A DNA stretch of 64,000 bases from Asterias rubens (taxonomy: Eukaryota; Echinodermata; Asteroidea; Forcipulatida; Asteriidae), in NCBI RefSeq assembly GCF_902459465.1, contig NC_047076.1, positions 930,001-994,000 of the forward strand, read 5' to 3'. Position numbers and translations under genes: made by a program. Positions 34,200 through 46,567 of the stretch are shown here, piece after piece; the first letter of the stretch is position 1, and every line of letters starts with the position of its first letter. The notes beneath the pieces were generated by a model. The model searched no databases and was not told the DNA's origin. It saw only the letters and a list, made by a program, of their open reading frames with translations.

Positions 34200-36185
34200 A
34201 AGTTCCAACTTTACCAATTCATATTCTCACATGACGTCACACAGTGTAAAGTCCGCCATCTTCACACGTTAAATCACACATTCTCAAAAATGCATCCTTG
34301 TAGGGCGTTATATATTTTCTTTCCTATTTTTGTTCCAGCACTTACCAGTCTTTGTACACAATTTTCCTCGTGTTGCACCCCGGTCTTTAGAATTCTCTTT
34401 AAATTTTATTTATACACCACTCCTCAAACATCTCCAATTCTCAGCCTCGCTCTTTATCAAATTTGTTTTCAACTCATCACCATTGTGACTCCCCTCCCGA
34501 TTGTTCCACAACTTCGTCCAAATCGCTCCACAGAAAAATACCCTCACCTTAAAAATAAATAAATCATATGTTGTCACTGAAATCTCCACCTAAATAGCGT
34601 AATTGTTTAACTCCGTTTGATGCAGTACTCTGTTCGTTGCTTAATAAACACCACAACAACATTCATCCGGTCTTTCTTTGTTGTGAATCGATGTTATCAA
34701 CAGACATTTCTTGATTTAACCACTTATCCAATTCTCCAACTCGGACATCTAAAATAATTTCTGTTTTCGTTTTCACACTTCATCTGACATGTTCATCCTC
34801 TTCTCTTTTATTGTTTTTTCCCCCTCGGCTACGTTGCAATCACTTTAATACAACTTATTATTACTTACAATCCCATCCGTGTTTTTATTTTTGTCCACTT
34901 TGTCTATTCAAAATACCCGTCACAATAAAATGATATCTTTCCAACACATTTCCTCATCATATTCAAAGGAAACCTTGAACAAATTCTTCTGAAATGTTCT
35001 ACTCGGTGATAGGATCTGTCTCACTTGAGATACTCGGTGATATGATCTGTCCCACTTGAGATCCGACACTAAACCCTCACCGTATCAGTTACACATAAAC
35101 CATAAACATCCCCAATAGACCCTTATCACGGTGCAGCCCTCTTGAATTTATCCCATTGATACCAATGTAACAAACCGAGGCTGGAAGAACGACATAGTCT
35201 GGTTCCTAATTGCAAAATGATTATTAGCATTCATTATTGATATTAGATACGAGGAACATGACCAAAATAGAGGCAGCATGATACCGACACCTCCATAACC
35301 ACCATGAACCTCACCATGAACCTCACCATGAACCTCACATTATATTCCATGCAATCACCGATTAATCTCCGCTACATCATCTCACGAAAAACACTGCTAT
35401 ACCATCACCTCTATACCGGAAAATACCGGCACCAATATCCCTAAAAGCACACTGCCACACGAACGACAACCAACGCCGTCAACCAGTCAATCTAACACCA
35501 CCATTACCTCCGCTTTCAACACCTTCACCACCATAACCCATACCATGCAACACATCATCACCACCCCGTGCTGTAACAATTGCAACAAAAATCCACTTTC
35601 CCACAAACATCACAATGAACCTAACTAACACCATCCAAGCTTCACATCAATCAGCCAAAGATCACCTTGTACACTTTGGAACCCTCCTCCCATACCAAAC
35701 AAAAAATGAACACCACCCAGCTATTGACACATTGGATCATTCCACAGTCCGCTTCAAATCCACTACAATAATATTCATCATCAACCTACACCATCCACCA
35801 CACAACATCCACCATCCCCTATCCCCCATCTCCCATCCACAATCCACAGAATCAATTCACCATCCACCAGCCACAACCCACTACTCACAATCCGCGATCC
35901 ACAACCCCAAATCCACCATTCACAATCCACCATTCACAATCCACCATCCACAATCCACAATCCACCATCCACCGTTCACAATCCAACATCCACAATCCAC
36001 TATCCACAATCCACCAGCCACTACCCACCAGCCACAACCCACCAGCCACAATCCACAACTAATCAGCCACCACCCACAACCCACCATCCACAATCCACCA
36101 ACCACAATCCACCATCCACAATCCTACATCCAAAATCCACCATTCAAAATCCACCATCCACAATCCGCAATCCACAATTCACAAT
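34200..36185. repeat. G-depleted tract ending in a CCACAATCCACCAT minisatellite
   Basis: Over about 2 kb the plus strand is rich in C and A and very poor in G. From about 35790 to 36185 it becomes an irregular tandem of CCACAATCCACCATC-type units with no guanine over long stretches. It creates a long plus-strand open frame (35615-36361) full of His/Pro/Asn/Thr, which I regard as a by-product. Confidence 0.75.
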
Positions 36186-37445
36186 ACGTCTCCATCACAT
36201 TACCTAAAGTTACGAACTCTACACCAAAGTGCACCTTACTTCACTATAAGAAATCACACCACAATCATACATTACCACAATCATCAACACAAATTTTAAG
36301 GATAAACTCCATCATCATTGCATTCACAAAATGTTTCAAAATAACTCTTTCTGAAATATAATTTAATCTCGTAGTGTCTCTCATAAAGTCATTTCTTATT
36401 TTGGAAATATTTATACTATCTTTCCAGGGGAAAAACACACCTTCTTTCAGATCACTCTCAAAACTTTTTGCAGATCACCAATGTTAAACAAATTTGTATA
36501 AACCAACAAAATAGATATCAATGGACTAGAATTCCATGGTTGTGTGGCAATAATGTTAATCACAGGAATTTGAAGCGATTGTTCACGATTCTACTGGAGG
36601 GCGCCCTATACATTTTTTGTCAAATTTTTCTCAACTGAACTAATAATTGCTGGTGATCGTCCGTCGTGCTATGGCCTCAATATGAGGAGCGAAATTTATT
36701 CTACCCTTATCATGTGCACCACATGATCAAAACAGTTTAAAAGTAGTTCATGCACACTTCCACATGAGACAGTTTTCTTGCCATATATTATGTTATGGAA
36801 ATCCGTTCCACATCTCTCCTGTTTAGAATCTCTCTTGGAATTAAAGTTGTTTCAATTCAAGCTGGCGGGAGCGAGAACTTCCATCGTTTGTTTTTCTATG
36901 ACGTCAGTTAGGTGCATGCATTGTTCTCTAGAGATCGATGGGTGCAGATTGTGGGAAATAGTCTGGTACCGTGGTTGATGGTCGCTCATATAGATGTTTC
37001 ATCACGTGTGGCGTTCAGGGTGATACAGTTGTCACTCTCCTCAATCAAGTTGTTGACTGTAATGTTACATTTCAATGTTGGATTTTCTGCTTTATTGGAC
37101 TTGGACGAACTGCTTCTGCTTCGGGAGTTTTGTGCTTGACTAGAAGAAAGACAACCTTGGAAATACAATAATCAGAAAGAACAATAGTTAGTTATAGAAA
37201 ATGTTAACGACAATTAGTGTACTATTATGCTAAGCGTAAACCAGTGTCCCAAAATGTATGATGTCCATTAACGTCAATTTTTTATCCCTGTGGACAAACC
37301 AAGCCAAGGCGCTGATGGGAACGCAGGTTGCAACACAAGTGTCTTTTACTCTGCAGAATAATTGACTGGCACTTTAACTATGATCGATCCCATCAGTGTG
37401 TAACAAAGTTTCTATACCTTCTTCCCCTTGTGGTTTTATGTATTA

Positions 37446-37820
37446 TTTAAAGGCAGTGGACACTATTGGTAATTACTCAAAATAATTACTCTCATATAAC
37501 CTTTCTTGATTACGAGTAATGGGGAGAGGTTGATGGTATGAAACATTGTGAGAAACGGCTCCCTCTGAAGTGACATAGTTTTCGAGAAAGAAGTAATTTT
37601 CCACGAATTTGATTTCGAGACCTGAGATTTAGAACTTGACGTCTCAAAATGAACCATCTAAACGCACACAATTTCGTGTGACAAGGGAGTTTTTTTCTTT
37701 AATTTTTTGACCGATTGAGCTCAAACTTTCACAGGTTTGGTATTTCTTGCATATGTTGAGATACACCAACTGTGAAGGCTAGTCTTTGACAATTACCAAT
37801 AGTGCACACTATACCTTTAA
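37446..37820 (+). mobile_element. MITE family A copy
   Basis: Ends ATTTAAAGGCAGTGGACACT and AATTACCAATAGTGCACACT. The central palindrome is present with some drift (ACCTGAGATTTAGAACTTGA). It sits immediately 3' of the terminal exon of the second GPCR and may be in its 3' UTR or just beyond. Confidence 0.85.
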
Positions 37821-37845
37821 TAACAGACAAATAACACAGTCATTA

Positions 37846-38097
37846 TTAGACGACAACACAAATATTTACATAGTAATATTTACAGTAACATAAACATTCC
37901 TTACTTTTGCATATTCTTTGCAAACCACATTTTGATCCAAGGCTGTTGAGTAATTTGAAATAGCCGTCTCTATACTGCCGACTGAGGGCGCCATACACGA
38001 AAGGGTTGAGCAGTCCGTTTAGGGTTGTACTCATTAATGCGTACACAGCAACCAATTGACTGACGACAACTCCAGATTGTGTCAACGTCATCACAAC
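37846..38097 (-). CDS. Prostanoid-receptor-like GPCR, exon 2 (TM7 and C-tail)
   Basis: This 252-nt exon supplies residues 292-374 and the stop codon of the receptor whose first exon is 50646-51518. The acceptor TTTCTACACAG precedes 38097 and the exon joins exon 1 in phase 0. It encodes the TM6 exit, then TM7 with NGLLNPFVY (NPxxY, 322-326), helix 8 (SRQYRDGYFKLL) and a Cys-rich tail (Cys348, 354, 359, 361, 363, 371) that could be palmitoylated. The TM7 motif is NPFVY rather than the DPW seen in vertebrate prostanoid receptors. A weak donor-like site (CAAAA|GTAAGG, near 37903) inside the tail leaves open an alternative ending. Confidence 0.86.
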   Translation of the reverse strand, partial: VVMTLTQSGVVVSQLVAVYALMSTTLNGLLNPFVYGALSRQYRDGYFKLLNSLGSKCGLQRICKSKECLCYCKYYYVNICVVV

Positions 38098-38862
38098 CTG
38101 TGTAGAAAACAAAGGAAACATACATTCAAATATACGTATGAACCAAGAAAATAGTTATAATTGATTTGTCTTTCTTGAGAAATCTTATAAGTCTCTATAA
38201 TAAAAAGAGCTTAATATACCAATTTTAGAGCTTAGTACAACAAAGGTTACCTGCCATAATACGATGTCACATTTACCATTTCTGACTGGTATCCTTGTAT
38301 TATAAGCAACATTTTTTTGCTCAAGCAGCTCAAATGAAATTGGGCAAAGCCTTGACCTATAAGTAATAGACAGCACAAAATCGTTTTGGCTGTCACGGTG
38401 GTTGCCCCCGTTGCATATAGTGATCGGTCATGGTGCCTATTAATTTGTTGCCCTCATAGATTAATTTTGTATCCCACATGAAAAGTAAGCATTGAAAATG
38501 TTCACTTTCCAAGGCCGCCATTGATGTAATGTGTCAGGCACAACTCTCAGCCAATAATTGGTCTGCCATTGACACCAGCGCAGGAACTTTTGACGTCAAC
38601 TGTCTATTTTCACTTTAGGCTGAACGAAGACAACGCAATTAGAATGACTCAAGTTGATTTTCTTTACAGAAAGAGAGAAGATGATCAATTGAGTCTTGTG
38701 GATATATTAGATTCTTGACAACTATAACAGTATCTCTAAATGCACCCCCACAGGGGACAGTTTGTATAATTACAACACTAGACACCTTCAACTATTGGTT
38801 ATTGTTATATCACTATGGTAATGAACAAACTAATCTCACTGCTAATGCAAAAATAGTCAATG

Positions 38863-39211
38863 TTTAAAGGAACACGTTGCCTTGGATCGGACGAGTTGGT
38901 CTATAAAAAGGGTTTGTAACCGTTTTTTATAAAATGCATATGGTTGGAAAGATGTTTTAAAAGTAGAATACAATGATCCTCACAAATTTGCCTCAAAATT
39001 GCGTGGTTTTCCTTTTACTGTGCGAACTAACACGGTCGGCGTGTTAGTCGACGAGGTAAAAGGAAAACCACGCAATTTAGAGGCATGTTTGTGTGGATCA
39101 TTGTCTTCTACTTTTAAAACATCTTTCTAACTATATGCATTTTATAAAAAACGGTTACAAACTCTTTTAAAAGACCAACTCGACCGATCCAAGGCAACGT
39201 GTTCCTTTAAA
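38863..39211. mobile_element. Foldback element, nearly full-length palindrome
   Basis: The left arm starts TTTAAAGGAACACGTTGCCT and the right arm ends AGGCAACGTGTTCCTTTAAA. Homology between arms runs almost to the centre (AAAACCACGCAATTT with its complement) with few mismatches over about 160 bp. Related to 62896-63300. No coding capacity. Flanked on both sides by a diverged direct repeat of about 175 bp (about 38690-38862 and 39228-39405). Confidence 0.9.
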
Positions 39212-39623
39212 GCACAGACGCTGCAATTGAGTCTTATGGCCATAGATTCTTGACAACATAACCGTGTCTCTAATATAGTGCCACCGGCCCATGGGGTATA
39301 GTTTGTTTAATTACAACACTAGACGTCATCAACGATTCGTCAATGTTATCCCTATGGTAATTTACATACTAATCTCACTGCTAATGCATGAATAGTCAGT
39401 GTTGCAATTCAGGTAAAGTAAACCCCTAGTGGTGAGTTTCAGCCGCGGCAATTTCATTGACTTAAAGGTTATATTCAAGACTTGTAGTGATTAAAATAGG
39501 TAGATAATTGTCAGTATAGAAACCTGCTGCTAGACTATCTCCTATTAAATGAATATGAAAGCTGATTACAATATAAACATAAAGGGAACCATGAATCTAG
39601 TTAAACTAGAAATTATCGAGTAC

Positions 39624-39913
39624 TTAAAGCCATTATACACTTTCGGTACAGACAAAAAAAAAGTTCACAGATTTACAAATTATTTACAGGGTTTACAGAA
39701 GGAAATGGTGAAAGACTTCTCTTGAAATATTGTTATATGAAATGCTTTACTTTTTGAGAAAAACAAGAGTGGGTTTTCCCATTATTTTCTCCCGACTCCG
39801 ATGACCGATTGAGCCTAAATTTTCACAGGTTTGTTATTTTATATATTAAGTTGTGATAAACGAAGTGTGGGACTTGGAAAATACTGTTTACCGAAAGTGT
39901 ATAACGGCTTTAA
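39624..39913 (+). mobile_element. MITE with TTAAAGCCATTATACACTTTC ends
   Basis: TTAAAGCCATTATACACTTT at the left and AAAGTGTATAACGGCTTTAA at the right form terminal inverted repeats. The interior includes GACCGATTGAGCCTAAATTT and is shared with 8010-8340 on the opposite strand. Confidence 0.82.
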
Positions 39914-41939
39914 CAAGTATTGCAGATGGAAGTAAATAGTCTAAAAATGTAGGCCTAATTGATTTTCACAAAACTTCTTCAAAGACATGTACAATTTCTT
40001 TTTTTAAGTCCAGTTTTGAAAACTTGGACAAAATATATTATGAATATCCAAAGAAAGCATTTGCATGGAAGATATGCTGAATAGAGTTGCAGTTTTTTTT
40101 TCGGTAAAACAAATAAAGGTTGATTTTTTGGGGGGACGATTGGTGGCAGTACACCGCCATCAGACTTAACAGGTAAGTACCCATTTTCACGTATAGTTCT
40201 AAGCATGGATACATTTCAAAGAACAATACATGGAAAGTCTGCTGCCACCTAGCGTTCTCAAGTCTCCCATTATAGTCCGACTTAATTCTTTTCTAAGAAA
40301 AAAGACCAAAGAGGCAAGAATGTATACGTCATCACCAAGTCTCTCCAATGTGAAAACATCTTAATTTTTGTTGACAGGTCCATAGAGAGTCTGGTGATGC
40401 AGACAATAAAATGAATCTCGTCTTTACAGATAAGCCAACATTATTCAATGATAACCAAATCCCAAGAAATTAAGGCAAGCCTTTAATCTACACATCATTG
40501 AAGTTATCTAGGGTAATGTGCCCGATTTGGTACAAACTAAAAACGGAAATCCAGACACTATCTTCAAGTGTTATCAACATAACTCTAAAGTCCATGGCCG
40601 TGCACGAATCAACGTAGACATAACTCCACATTCGTCGTATCCCACGTGCAGTACACAACCCTAAGGGCCTATGCCTACAGCACCTAGTACACATCGCCTA
40701 GCCGGCATCTCCCGCCCAAATTCAAGTAACAAAATGATGTCGTGCTTGAAAGAAAAAAAAAAAACACCAATATATTCAATTGTGTATATTGGGGAAAAAA
40801 ATTCTCGACAAGAGCGTTTCAATTACAGGAGCTTCCCCACTGCGGACGCCAATTGTATTGATTAGACGTGACCGAATTGTGTCACTTTCACGAATGGAGA
40901 CTAATTGGTGAGTGTTACAAAGAACTTGACCAGGAGTTACCCCGCAGGGACCTCCTGAGGGCGCACTTTTATATTATAATGGACACTTACATCAACCCTG
41001 GAAGCTGTGCGGTATAACGGCTACCGGCTATGACTAATGGCTTGCCAGGTACATAATGTTATTGCAACCAAAATCATAGCCACAGCCGCCTGTGGAGCAT
41101 AAACGATGTTGTCAGGTGTTCATTGTTTACAGATTATTCTGGGTTAAAAATGAGGAACAACTTTTGAGTTGCAATAATTGTTTTAAGATAATTGCTGCTA
41201 TTATGTATAGGATTGGAACTGCCTCTAGCTTTTAGCTGCCGGGCAATCTCAGTGTAGGGTAAGACACAGCTCAAGAATTAGAAAGGTCGTAGGTTCGCAA
41301 AAACTCGACGAAAGTACTTAGTATATAACTAACACATCAACGTAAGGGTAAAACCAAAATTAATAATTATTTTTTATTGTATTTTTAGCGAGGTATGCTG
41401 ACTAGACTGTCACATCTATTAATAAAATGGGCTTATGTTTTAGAAAGAGCTTGTCTTACGTTCATGCCAGTGTTGTGCGTCATTCGTTTGGATTGATGGG
41501 TTTAACACATTCAATTATTAACCATAACTTGATGACTTCGTGACTGGATAGGAATATTGACTGTTGTTGAGAACATTTTCCCAAAGTACATACTGTTCAT
41601 GCCATAGGCAGTGGCGATAACCGGGCCTTTTTTATTTGCCGTGGGGGGGGGGGGAGGGGCACTATTGCAGGGGCAAAAAAGACATAATTTCCGGGATCTT
41701 TTGAAGTGTGGAACCATTGATTTGTGCATGCTTATGACATCAGAGTGTTGGGGTGGTAAAGGGGTTTTAGCCAGGATTTGATAGAAGGGTGTCCTAATTT
41801 GCTGAACATTTACAAAGTGACTGTTCACATTGCTTCTTACATGTGATGTTTGAAGCTTTGCATGTTGTGAATATAAGATTAAACTACAAACAAATAATAA
41901 ACTTGTGGGTACAACCATTAATACTAAATCTCTTTCGTG

Positions 41940-42015
41940 CGAGTTTTGGCTCCGAAAAGGGCCGGTTTGGTCTCGACGTTTCGATCATTATATACTCTGT
42001 TCCTCTTTAAGAAAA
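41940..42015 (-). repeat. GGTCTCGACGTTTCGA repeat, copy 3
   Basis: GCCGGTTTGGTCTCGACGTT followed by TCGATCATTATATACTCTG. It shares a flank with 27540-27625 (a TTTTGGCTCCGAAAAGGG-like block), so the family is longer than the core. Confidence 0.6.
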
Positions 42016-44189
42016 AGTTAAAATTGACAACAATTTAATAAAAATGTATAAATATGGTGTCCAGAAGACACATTATGCACCTCTCTTGCTAACACAATGC
42101 AAGAGGTGGGGCCTGCCAGCCGCTATTACTTAACTGGTCATTACTGTTCCACATCATTACTCATCACTGTTTCTTAATTCGATAAGTGCTTTGAAAAATG
42201 CAAAATAAATGTGAATCAATTATAAACCATGTTGCCTACAATCAGAAAACCTTCAAAAGCGATCTCATAAATAAAACCATAGCTCGACTGTGCATCAAGA
42301 GAATTATTTCATTAATTATAACCATCGGTTCGTTGTAAATAATCCAAATCAAAACATGGATGACTGTTATTAATCCTTCAGCAGCATTTGTCTGTTGTTG
42401 TCATAAGAAGATAAGAAAAACTGGCTCTCGGTTCTTAAAATAATTTAATCTTGGCTGTGTTTGCTAACGGCAAGGATATCTTGTATAAACCATACTGCAA
42501 CTTACTGAGCATGCTATAAAATCTGTAGATCAATGTCATAGCAGTATGCCAACATGCATCTTAGTGTGCTACTTTATTGACTGTAGATTTAATGTAAACA
42601 CATTGATAAATGCCTCATATTGTTTCACATTCAAGATTCAAACCAGCCCATTTCCTCACCCAGCAACGTTTTTAATATTACAATAGTATGAGTTGTAAAC
42701 AAAATAATTCAAACATCACTAAAGAATGGTTTTATAGGACAACATTACCCCCATACCAAAACTTTACAATTGATAAACACTTTTTTAGTTGTTAACGCCC
42801 AAACACGGATTTCTTTAAAAGAGACAAATGTGTTGTAATTTCCATTTTAATTTTTATTCACATTTAATTAGTATTATTATAATTTTCTTAATATTTGTAT
42901 TTGCATTGAAATCCAGCATTCTGAGAAAAGGCAAAGGATAGCCCAAAAAGCTGATTAAGAAATATGATTATTATGTTATTAATAAATGTATATACCCATT
43001 GGCTGTTTACAATAAGTGAACCTGTAGTGCTGAGAAAGTACAAATCTATAAAAGTGTCATCATGCGTATTAAGATATGATATAAAACCCCCACTTATGAC
43101 CACATCAGGTAATGCTATCATTAAACGCATGATAAATTCCATTCAAAATCCGTCAGTCAGCAGGATTGCATTCCCAAAGATCATTATTAATTTGATATAC
43201 ATGGATGAACCTTGAAATAATTGGTATAGGCCTACTTTCATTTTTGAACTTACTGTTAATTCACATTATATTAGATATCCATAATTGCAAATCAACCCAG
43301 TTTTCAAGAGACATGATGTAGGAAGTGCAAAATGTTCAATTTAATACAACCCAAGGTTTCCCTGAGTCCACTACCCAACTGTGCCCAAATATGTAATAAA
43401 ACATGAATGTCAAGTAGGTTTCCTTAACACATTAACAATGCTTCAAATTCTACATTTGATTCATATAAGACCATTTCCCAACCCAAACTAGGTTTAAATA
43501 TAAAAAATAGATCCATAATGGCTGCGTTATCAGTTGTTTCCTTGTTATGCTTTGTAATTTTTATTATTTTTTATGATTTTAAACAAAGCTTTTAAACAAA
43601 AATACCACTTCCGAAAAGACAGACATTTCAGTATTTTACAGACAATCTCTTTCCAATGGAGAACTTTTAAACTAATTGATCTTTGCGCTACGGCCTCAAT
43701 TATTGTTTACACTTGAAATAAAGCTGCAAGCTGTACGGAACTGCAAGAAGTAATTTTCATTTCACCGGATGCAAGCAATATCCACTCGTTGGCTCCAAAC
43801 TCAACAACATGACAGAAAATGAAAGAGCATCTCCCATATCCATTAGGGTATCTCATATGTAAAGAAATGTAAGCATCTTGATGTTGACACCAGCCGGTAA
43901 AAGCTTTTGCCACTTCTTCTCTCTACCGTCAATAGCGTCGTTTGCCCCGTCTAATTATCACACCTAAACACGCTACTTGACAAAGTGACCGTAGTGTGGT
44001 GATCGAACAAACTACTCATCACCAACTCGGCCCTGAGATGAACAATCTTCTCAACACAGAATGAAAGTACTAATTGGAGAAGCTAAAAGGGTAGTCAGTT
44101 GAAAGATATGTACATTTTATACAGACTCCAAACTCTCGTATTTTTTTGCAAAATATCGGAATGTCCAATATTCAAATTTTAATGTACAA

Positions 44190-44480
44190 GGTAGATATAC
44201 AGTGTACGAACCTATTTGAATGACCAATGTCCATTATTTAATATCAATATGAAGAGACTTTGCTGTACGAACCTATTTAAAGGTCCAATATCCAATATCG
44301 ATGTACAGGGTAGATATTCGCTGTACAAACCTATGTGAATGTCCAATATCCAATAACGAAGTATACAATTAAGGTAGATATTCAGTGTACAAATCTATTT
44401 GAATATCCAATGTCCAATATAAAACCAAATCAACATTGAATTTCGCTGTACAAACCTATGTGAATTGTGGAATGTCCAAT
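44190..44480. repeat. Tandem array, about 60-80-bp unit
   Basis: Blocks GTACGAACCTATTTGAATG, CCAATGTCCAATAT and GTAGATATTCGCTGTAC repeat about five times with drift and small indels. It lies in the GPCR intron. Confidence 0.7.
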
Positions 44481-45464
44481 ATCGAACTATAACTTTACTG
44501 TCATTGTTTTTAGCCAACATGAAGACATCATACACATATACATGTAGAATGGCCCCACGCCTGGTCCAACACAACTATACGTACCAAGAATACTGCGGCC
44601 GGAATTCCTTTTACCATACTCATGTTTTCAATACCACAAATTTATGTTTCAAACATGAGGTATAATAATTATTCAAGTACCATATCTTGGTACAAGTTCC
44701 TTTCTCGAAGATTGACCATTAATTCTCCGCCTACATTTTTCAAACATGAATCTTACGTTGAAATCTTAGACCAGCAGCTTTGTTCTTTGACAGTGATTTG
44801 GACCAAACAAAACACTATAGGGGAAGGAAATATGTAAAATTCAGTGCAACTCATATCTTCTATTTGATTGGGATTATGAAGGGGTTGGGTGGGGTGGATC
44901 GGGGGGGGGGGGGTTAGGATGGTAAATAATCGTCTGACATTTCCCCATCCCTTGAGTCTCCTTTCCGATCCTCCTTAAGCTTTATGTAACCCGAAGGAGG
45001 ATCCGGTTTCAGATCACCGTCCTTCCGGATTTCGCCAAGGCTTGGTCATTCCTCAAAAGAATCTGTTCGCTCAGATCAAACATTCATTGGAAAAATCGGT
45101 CCTACGGCTGGTGATTAAGGCTACGAGTGAATTGAGTTATTAGTTATTACCCCCTGTGGTAATCCATTTCATGTTTATGGGTTATACTCCATCAGTTACG
45201 TTAAAGGAGTCTAGTGGGTTGGTTGATTGGAAATACTTGTTTATTAGACGTAGGCTCTAGCTATTATTTTGGTCGTCAATTACTGTATTGACATGTTACT
45301 AACCCCCAAATGGAACAAGTTAAAAGTTTTGACTCGAAAGCATAATTTTATTCACAATTTTCTAACACCGTCAACAACACCCCAGTAACATTTTCTATAA
45401 ACTATTTAAAATAATTACTCCATCGAGGCCTCAACCAAAATGCTACATTTTCAAATAATATGAG

Positions 45465-45790
45465 CCTGTGATTTTGTAAATAGTTACACGATTACACACT
45501 GGTAAAAATTTCCAAATAATATGAAGTCCCCTTTAAAATAAATTATTATTTACTATTATTGTTATTACAATTTTGTTTTGAAATGCATGTGATTTTGTTA
45601 TTAATTGCAAGATTACATACTGATTAATTAAATGCTATGAAGTCCTCTATAAAACCAAAGGTCTATGATTTTGTAAAATGATTGGAAGATTACAAGTACA
45701 CTGATTAAAATGTTCAAAAATTATGAAGTCCTCTTTAAACTTAATGCTTGTGATTTTGTAAATAATTGCCAGGTTACACCACGCCGATGA
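45465..45790. repeat. Degenerate tandem array, about 80-90-bp unit
   Basis: TGTGATTTTGTAAATA, AGATTACACACTG and ATTATGAAGTCCTCTTTAA blocks recur about four times. It is followed by a short 22-bp duplication (GAATATTTGTTGAGAAACGA). It lies in the GPCR intron. Confidence 0.7.
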
Positions 45791-46323
45791 ATATTTGTTG
45801 AGAAACGAATGAATATTTGTTGAGAAACGAATGAATACCGGTTGTAATTACTATACCCATCAGCTCCTTGGAGAAATAACAAGCTGCGTCCGAAACTTGA
45901 GTCTTGAGACTCTCCTCAAGAGACTTAAGATGAGTAGACTCTTGTCTCCTTATATGCGCGAGATATGTATGCACGTTAGACAATATATTTTACATGAAGA
46001 TACAGGCCTGGAATTTTCATCTTTGAAAGGGCAAGGCCTTTGTTAATTTTGTGCACTGTTATTGGAAATTCAATTGGGAAACATTTGAAGGGGCACTTAT
46101 GTCAAGACTAAAGGCAACAGAGGCAATGACTCCGTGGCCAACGTGTAATTCAATGCCTATAGTTACATTCAAGTCACCTGGAAATAGAATTCTTTTTTCT
46201 TTCAAACATAAGAGTATATGCTTACGAACAATAAAACAATTTTTGTAGTAATTGTTTGTCACGATTTATATGTTTAAAAAATATATAAAGTTGTTTGGGG
46301 GGCTGACTCAGCCTACCCCTTTT

Positions 46324-46567
46324 GTGACGTCAATCGAGGCAGACTTTGCCTGCAATGCGTTTAGTAAACACACGTGCAAAGTACATGTACGTCCAAGTCG
46401 TGAGTTGGTACATTTTAAAAAGTAAAAAGTGTTTTTCTGCATTCAGCAGCAATACACCTGGTCGGCATTTTTTGAAACGTACAAACTCACGACTTGGTCC
46501 GTACATATACTTTGCAATTGTGTTTACTCTACGCATTACAGGCAAAGTCTGCCTCGATTGACGTCAC
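46324..46567. mobile_element. Foldback element with 85-bp arms
   Basis: GTGACGTCAATCGAGGCAGA at the left pairs with TCTGCCTCGATTGACGTCAC at the right. Arms run about 46324-46408 and 46483-46567 with scattered mismatches around a 75-bp loop. Because of the symmetry, similar short open frames appear on both strands. Confidence 0.9.

Larger units (their letters stand above)
29326..37845. other. Gene-poor region upstream of the first GPCR
   Basis: No supported gene. Contents: a T homopolymer of about 22 nt (29970-29993), MITE family A copies (30113-30491, 33060-33250 partial, 37446-37820), an inverted-repeat element (31846-32000), a GAGT-tailed LINE end (33322-33366) and a G-depleted tract that grades into a CCACAATCCACCAT minisatellite (34200-36185). 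A short minus-strand open frame with a membrane-like segment lies at 30598-30864 and is discussed in the findings. Confidence 0.6.

Noticed and set aside
35615-36361. 248-codon open frame on the plus strand rich in His, Pro, Asn, Thr and Ser
   Set aside because: It is produced by the G-free CCACAATCCACCAT minisatellite, which simply lacks stop codons; composition is that of the repeat and no domain or splice context is visible.
41511-41918. 135-codon minus-strand frame
   Set aside because: It includes the G homopolymer (read as prolines) and low-information sequence; no start context, domain or conservation sign.
43707-43913. Minus-strand 68-codon frame in the GPCR intron
   Set aside because: Balanced composition drew attention, but there is no recognisable domain, splice site pair or neighbouring exon to support a gene.
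46330-46561. Pair of similar small proteins on opposite strands
   Set aside because: They are mirror translations of the two arms of the foldback element at 46324-46567.
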